A stretch of DNA of 9,820 bases from Kiritimatiellia bacterium (lineage in GTDB: Bacteria > Verrucomicrobiota > Kiritimatiellia > RFP12 > UBA1067), in NCBI GenBank assembly GCA_017385345.1, contig JAFNRY010000009.1, positions 1 to 9,820 on the forward strand, written 5' to 3'. The notes beneath the pieces are model-generated. The model saw nothing but the letters and a program-made list of their open reading frames with translations. It ran no database searches and was not told where the DNA came from. Every line of letters starts with the position of its first letter. Within the stretch, counting starts at the first letter, position 1. A program made the translations under genes and the position numbers. Of this stretch, positions 6,045-9,820 are shown in pieces.

Positions 6045-7006
6045 GAATGGCCGCAGTGCTTGCGGCGGCAGCGTTCGTGGCCGCCGTTCAGCCGCAGCCG
6101 CTCGCGGCGGCTCCGGCCAGAGCCAATCGCCAGGCCGTCCGGGCCGGAACGCCCAAAGCGGCTTCGACTGCGTCGAATCCGTTTCGCCGCTCCCCGTACG
6201 TAGGCGCTTTGGTCTTCGACTTCGACACGGGGCGGATGCTATTTTCCGACCGCGCCGACGCCAAGGCGTATCCGGCGAGCGTGACGAAACTCATGACGGC
6301 GTTTCTCGTTCTCGACGACGTGAAGGCCGGCCGGATGTCCCTGGACGACCGCGTCGTCGCTTCGCCGACCAGGACGAAGCTCGACGTCCATTTGCGACAG
6401 GCGAGCAACATCGGCCTGAAGCCGGGCGAGGCCCTTTCCGTGCGCGAACTCCTTGAGACGATGCTCGTGCGCAGCGCCAACGACTCCGCCGTGTTTCTCG
6501 CGGAGAAATGCTCCGGCTCGGTGGAGGCGTTTGTCGCGAGAATGAACGCAAAGGCGCGTTCGCTTGGCATGTTCTCGACCTCGTACAGCAACCCGAACGG
6601 TCTTCCGCCGCTTCCGTCGGCGAAGGAGAGGAAGTTCAACGTTTCTACCTGCAGCGACCTCGCCAAACTCGCAAAGGCGCTGCTCGCCGAGCACCCCGGC
6701 ATCCTGAAGTTCACTTCCGTGAAGGTGTGCACGCTGAAGCATCCGTCGGCCGGCGTGCTGAAGTTCATCAATCACAACAATCTGCTCGCCAAGGACAAGT
6801 GGAAGATCGTGAACCCGGACGGCACCGAAGCGGTGGACGGGTTGAAGACCGGCTACATAGACGCCGGCGGGAGTTCGATAATCGCAACCGCGAAACGCGG
6901 CGGCAGGAGGGCCGTGGCGATCGTGCTGGGCTCGTCCTCCGCCCCCGAGCGCGACGATGCCACGCGCCGCCTTCTCGAAGACGCGCTCGACGCGATGACG
7001 CTGTAG
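6041..7006 (+). CDS. dacA: D-alanyl-D-alanine carboxypeptidase (peptidase S11, PBP5/6 type)
   Basis: This 321-aa exported enzyme removes the terminal D-Ala from peptidoglycan pentapeptides in the periplasm and so limits cross-linking. The three active-site motifs of the S11 family are intact: SVTK (80-83, nucleophile S80, general base K83), SAN (145-147) and KTG (269-271, followed by YIDAGG). Residues 1-24 are an Ala-rich signal peptide, then a Pro/Ala/Arg linker up to about residue 50. The protein ends about 50 residues after KTG, so it lacks the C-terminal beta domain and amphipathic membrane anchor of E. coli PBP5 and is probably periplasmic. The ATG at 6041 overlaps the preceding stop; an in-frame ATG at 6047 is a less likely alternative. 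The symbol denotes the family; dacC or dacF would fit equally well. The gene implies that this organism makes peptidoglycan. Confidence 0.93.
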   Translation: MRMAAVLAAAAFVAAVQPQPLAAAPARANRQAVRAGTPKAASTASNPFRRSPYVGALVFDFDTGRMLFSDRADAKAYPASVTKLMTAFLVLDDVKAGRMSLDDRVVASPTRTKLDVHLRQASNIGLKPGEALSVRELLETMLVRSANDSAVFLAEKCSGSVEAFVARMNAKARSLGMFSTSYSNPNGLPPLPSAKERKFNVSTCSDLAKLAKALLAEHPGILKFTSVKVCTLKHPSAGVLKFINHNNLLAKDKWKIVNPDGTEAVDGLKTGYIDAGGSSIIATAKRGGRRAVAIVLGSSSAPERDDATRRLLEDALDAMTL

Positions 7007-7014
7007 AGTTGCAG

Positions 7015-7023
7015 AAAGGAGGG
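7015..7023 (+). promoter_or_regulatory. Shine-Dalgarno site of the metallophosphoesterase gene
   Basis: AAAGGAGGG lies 7 nt upstream of the ATG at 7031 in the 24-nt gap after the carboxypeptidase stop. It is the most extended SD match in the window and places the start directly before the Tat signal. No promoter or terminator is visible in this gap, so the gene probably belongs to the same transcript. Confidence 0.75.
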
Positions 7024-7030
7024 CGGCGCG

Positions 7031-8521
7031 ATGCCTTGGATCGACAGAAGAGGTTTTTTGAAACGCGGCGGGGCGGCGTTCGGATTCGCGGCTCTCGGTC
7101 CGCGCGGCCTCTTCGCGGCCGCGCCGGGCGCTTTCGCCGCCGGCAGGCCGAACCTGGTCCTCGGCATTCTCAGCGACATACACGTCCAGCTCGCCGGCGC
7201 GGCCGGAGAGCCTGAAACGTTCTACGCCGACGGCGTCCTGCGCAAGGCGCTGGAATGGTTCCGCGACCAGGGGGCGGACGCCGTGGCGATATGCGGCGAC
7301 CTCGCCGATTCTGGGCTCGTGGCGGAGCTCGACCGCGTCGCGCAGACGTGGTTTTCGGTTTTTCCGGACGGGAAGGCGCCGGACGGCCGCAGCGTCGAAA
7401 AGCTTTTCGTCGGCGGCAACCACGACTGGGAGGGCTTTTTGTACGGCGGTTATGCGAAGAGACGCTACGGCGACGGTTTCATGGAGCATACCGTGCGGTC
7501 CGATTTCGCCGGGGCGTGGCGGAAGGCATTCCGCGAGGAATATTCGCCGGTATGGTGCAAGACGGTCAAGGGCTACGGTTTCGCCGGCGCGCACTGGACG
7601 GGCGACGGCTATCACGGCGCCGCCGGATGGATCGCGGCCAACGCCGGTTCGTTCGATCCGTCGAAACCGTTTTTCTACCTTCAGCACCCGCCGCCCAAAG
7701 ACACGTGCCACGGGCCGTTCGTGTGGGGGCGCGACGACGGATCCACGGCCGTCGCCCTCTCGCGCTTCCCGAACGCAATTGCCCTCTCGGGGCACAGCCA
7801 CGCGTCGATCGGCGACGAAAGGGCGATCTGGCAGGGCGCGTTCACGTCCATAGGCGCCGGTTCGCTGCGCTACACCGGGCTGCACTACCACGACTTGAGG
7901 CCGGCGTACCGCGAGAACGACGCGATAGGCGGATCGGCCGCGGAGGTCGCGGCGCGGCTGCTCCGGCGCATGGAAACCGGCGACGGCCACCAGGGCATTC
8001 TCGCGCGCGTTTTCGACGACCGTATCGTCTTCGAGAGGCGCGACATAGCGGACATGGGATCGATAGGGCCGGACTGGGTGATGCCGCTTCCGGCGCCCGG
8101 AAACAAGCCTTTCGCTTTCGCGTCCCGCGCCGCTTCGTGCCCGGCGCCGGAGTTCCCGGACGGCGCGGCGCTTTCGGTTCGCGTCGCGGAGGCGAAAAAC
8201 AGGGGCGGCCGGGGCGTGGAGCAAAAGTCGCAAAAGGCTTTGGAAGTGACGATCCCCGCCGCCAACCGCAAGGGGAGCGGGCGCGTGTTCGACTACGCGA
8301 TCGAGATCGCCGGCGCGGACGGGAAGGCGGAGACGCGATACATGTTCGCTGAGGGCTTCCACCGCTCGCGCGAGTCGAAGAGGGCGAATTCTCCGAGCGT
8401 ATTCCTCGTTTCGGCGGCAGGTCTGGCCGCGAAGGGCGATCTGAAGATATCCGTCTGGCCGAGAAACAGTTTCGGCAGGCGGGGCGCCCCGCTGGCGGCG
8501 GTTTTCGGCGGTTTGCGATAA
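7031..8521 (+). CDS. Tat-exported calcineurin-like metallophosphoesterase
   Basis: The 496-aa product is a predicted periplasmic or outer-surface metal-dependent phosphoesterase. The N terminus carries a twin-arginine signal, DRRGFLKRG (5-13) followed by a mild hydrophobic stretch, with cleavage likely near 31-38. Such proteins fold and load metal before export. The calcineurin-like fold shows its metal-ligand blocks in order: SDIH (48-51; D49, H51), GDLADS (89-94; D90), GGNHDW (128-133; N130, H131), QHPPP (218-222; H219) and SGHSH (253-257; H255, H257). The core spans about 42-290. The remaining 200 residues include a C-terminal segment (about 370-496) that may be a beta-sandwich, but I do not recognise it. 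The substrate cannot be deduced; phosphodiesters, nucleotides and phosphoproteins are all possible. It is the last gene of the operon, and its stop codon nearly abuts the next promoter. Confidence 0.87.
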   Translation: MPWIDRRGFLKRGGAAFGFAALGPRGLFAAAPGAFAAGRPNLVLGILSDIHVQLAGAAGEPETFYADGVLRKALEWFRDQGADAVAICGDLADSGLVAELDRVAQTWFSVFPDGKAPDGRSVEKLFVGGNHDWEGFLYGGYAKRRYGDGFMEHTVRSDFAGAWRKAFREEYSPVWCKTVKGYGFAGAHWTGDGYHGAAGWIAANAGSFDPSKPFFYLQHPPPKDTCHGPFVWGRDDGSTAVALSRFPNAIALSGHSHASIGDERAIWQGAFTSIGAGSLRYTGLHYHDLRPAYRENDAIGGSAAEVAARLLRRMETGDGHQGILARVFDDRIVFERRDIADMGSIGPDWVMPLPAPGNKPFAFASRAASCPAPEFPDGAALSVRVAEAKNRGGRGVEQKSQKALEVTIPAANRKGSGRVFDYAIEIAGADGKAETRYMFAEGFHRSRESKRANSPSVFLVSAAGLAAKGDLKISVWPRNSFGRRGAPLAAVFGGLR

Positions 8522-8522
8522 A

Positions 8523-8531
8523 TGCTATAAT
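8523..8531 (+). promoter_or_regulatory. Extended -10 promoter for the acyl-CoA synthetase gene
   Basis: TG, one base, then a perfect TATAAT (8526-8531) forms an extended -10 box. It begins 2 nt after the metallophosphoesterase stop codon and ends 8 nt before the ATG at 8540. There is no convincing -35 box (TTTCGG at 8503-8508 is poor), which is tolerated by extended -10 promoters. No SD sequence fits before the ATG, so the transcript is probably leaderless. The alternative is read-through from the upstream operon. Confidence 0.65.
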
Positions 8532-8539
8532 ATGGCGTC

Positions 8540-9820
8540 ATGAAAGAGTTCAATCTGAGCGATCCGTACGGAACGGCGCCTGTGAAGGCGCCGTTTTCGC
8601 AGAGTGTGTCCATGGGCGTTCCCTGGCGGAACCTGCCCGTCACGCGGGAGTACACGCTTGGACAGCTCCTCGACCAGACGATAGCGCGCTGCGGCGAAAA
8701 CGACGCAGTCGTGTACGCGGACCGCGATTTCAGGCTTACATGGTACGAATTCGGCGAAGAGGTGGACCGCCTCGCGCGCGGCCTGATGGCTCTCGGCGTC
8801 AAGCACGGCGAAAAGATCGCCCTCTGGGCGACCAACGTTCCGCACTGGGTGGTGCTCATGTTCGCGGCCGCCAAGATCGGCGCGATTCTGCTGCCGCTCA
8901 ATACCAACTACCGCGAACACGAGATGGACTTCGCCCTGTCCCAGTCGGACGCGGAAAACCTTTTCATCATATCCGGCTTCCGCGATTGCGACTACGTGCA
9001 GGTTGTCAACACGCTTGTTCCCGAGCTCAAGATGTCGCCGCGCGGCGCGCTCGCGAGCCCGAAGTATCCGCATCTCAAGCGCGTCATGTTCCTCGGCGGC
9101 GAGAAGCACCGCGGAATGTATTCCCTCAATGAGGTGATGGCCCTCGCGGTCGAGACGCCATGGGAGGACTATCTGGCGCGGCAGGCCGAGTGCAAGTGCG
9201 ACGATGTCGTGAACATGCAGTACACCAGCGGAACGACCGGCTTCCCGAAAGGCGTCCAGCTGACTCACCGCAACATTGCGAACGACGGCTTCTGGATCGG
9301 CGCGTGCCAGAATCTCACGTGTCGCGACCGGGTCTGCATCCCCGTTCCGCTCTTCCATTGCTTCGGCTGCGTTCTCGGCGTCATGAGCTGCGTCAACCAC
9401 GGCGCCACCATGGTCTTCCTCGAGAAGTTCGATCCGGTGCAGGTTATGACGTCCATCGAGCGCGAAAAATGCACCGCGACGTACGGCGTGCCCACCATGT
9501 ACATCGCGATGCTCGACCACCAGCTCTTCCCTAAGTTTGACTTCTCCAGCTTGCGCACCGGCATCATGTCCGGTTCGGCCTGCCCGGTCCACCGCATGCA
9601 GCAGGTGTTCGACAAGATGAACATGAGGGAGGTCACGAACCCCTACGGCCTGACAGAGAGCGGCCCCGTCATGACCATGACACGGTCGTTCGAGCCGTCG
9701 ATAGAGCGCAAGTGCCAGACGATAGGCCAGGCCCTTCCCGGCGTCGAGGTCGCGATCATCGACCCCGAGACGGGGATGCTCGCCCCGCTCGGCACCGACG
9801 GCGAGATATGCTGCCGCGGC
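8540..9820 (+). CDS. AMP-forming acyl-CoA synthetase (ANL superfamily), 3' end outside window
   Basis: The first 427 residues of an adenylate-forming ligase are present. It should activate a carboxylic acid, probably a fatty acid, to acyl-AMP and then acyl-CoA in the cytoplasm. The signature phosphate-binding loop is YTSGTTGFPKGV (228-239). Other conserved blocks are TWYEFGEEVDRLARGL (67-82), PVPLFHCFG (268-276), YGVPTMY (315-321), the aromatic-site motif NPYGLTES (367-374) and IGQALPGVEVAI (395-406). The hinge, the C-terminal subdomain and its catalytic lysine lie beyond the window. The frame is open from 8540 to the edge with no stop. The arrangement suggests the FadD/medium-chain group rather than acetyl-CoA synthetase, but the exact substrate is unknown. 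ATG 8540 is preferred because it follows the promoter at the leaderless distance; the next in-frame ATG (8612) also lacks an SD. Confidence 0.9.
   Translation, partial: MKEFNLSDPYGTAPVKAPFSQSVSMGVPWRNLPVTREYTLGQLLDQTIARCGENDAVVYADRDFRLTWYEFGEEVDRLARGLMALGVKHGEKIALWATNVPHWVVLMFAAAKIGAILLPLNTNYREHEMDFALSQSDAENLFIISGFRDCDYVQVVNTLVPELKMSPRGALASPKYPHLKRVMFLGGEKHRGMYSLNEVMALAVETPWEDYLARQAECKCDDVVNMQYTSGTTGFPKGVQLTHRNIANDGFWIGACQNLTCRDRVCIPVPLFHCFGCVLGVMSCVNHGATMVFLEKFDPVQVMTSIEREKCTATYGVPTMYIAMLDHQLFPKFDFSSLRTGIMSGSACPVHRMQQVFDKMNMREVTNPYGLTESGPVMTMTRSFEPSIERKCQTIGQALPGVEVAIIDPETGMLAPLGTDGEICCRG

Noticed and set aside
6239..8362. A 707-codon open frame on the minus strand opposite the carboxypeptidase and metallophosphoesterase genes
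   Set aside because: Its translation is Arg/Ala/Val/His-rich low-complexity sequence with no recognisable motif, and it lies opposite two well-supported genes. GC-rich codon bias on the + strand removes stops from this antisense frame.
8525..9592. A 355-codon minus-strand open frame opposite the acyl-CoA synthetase gene
   Set aside because: The + strand frame carries the YTSGTTGFPKGV loop and other conserved blocks in order, while the minus-strand product shows none and would overlap the promoter.

Overview
The window is a GC-rich bacterial chromosome segment in which every gene I can support lies on the + strand. It holds nine protein-coding genes, the last running off the right edge. I see no tRNA, rRNA, CRISPR array, insertion sequence or phage gene. 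A secreted beta-hexosaminidase with a beta-helix-like N-terminal region, an Rnf subunit, a peptidoglycan DD-carboxypeptidase, a Tat-exported phosphoesterase and sigma70-type TATAAT boxes together suggest a Gram-negative, probably anaerobic, glycan-degrading bacterium. My best guess is the PVC group (Kiritimatiellota, Lentisphaerota or Verrucomicrobiota). That placement is inference; no phylogenetic marker is present.

Layout. Positions 1-112 are a leader with a candidate extended -10 box and a ribosome binding site. Positions 113-2431 encode an exported GH20 hexosaminidase. Positions 2432-2640 are the only sizeable intergenic gap: two stem-loops, then a strong promoter whose -10 box ends 8 nt before the next start codon. 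From 2641 to 8521 runs a tight cluster of seven genes: rnfE, nrdR, a Gfo/Idh/MocA-like protein, a DtxR/MntR-type metalloregulator, a zinc-ribbon/EIIA fusion protein, a DD-carboxypeptidase and a Tat-exported metallophosphoesterase. Four of the six junctions are ATGA overlaps, one gap is 2 nt and one is 24 nt, so this looks like one transcript with translational coupling. At 8523-8531 a second TATAAT box, again ending exactly 8 nt before an ATG, precedes an AMP-forming acyl-CoA synthetase truncated by the window end.

How the genes fit together. The hexosaminidase is a stand-alone unit for releasing N-acetylhexosamines. The operon mixes one redox membrane subunit, two dedicated regulators (NrdR for ribonucleotide reductase, a DtxR-type metal sensor), a possible phosphotransfer regulator and cell-envelope enzymes. 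It is not a recognisable single pathway. The most notable points are the two apparently leaderless promoters with identical geometry, the zinc-ribbon/EIIA fusion, an rnfE separated from other rnf genes and carrying a four-cysteine tail, and a Gfo/Idh/MocA protein lacking the family's usual catalytic residues.
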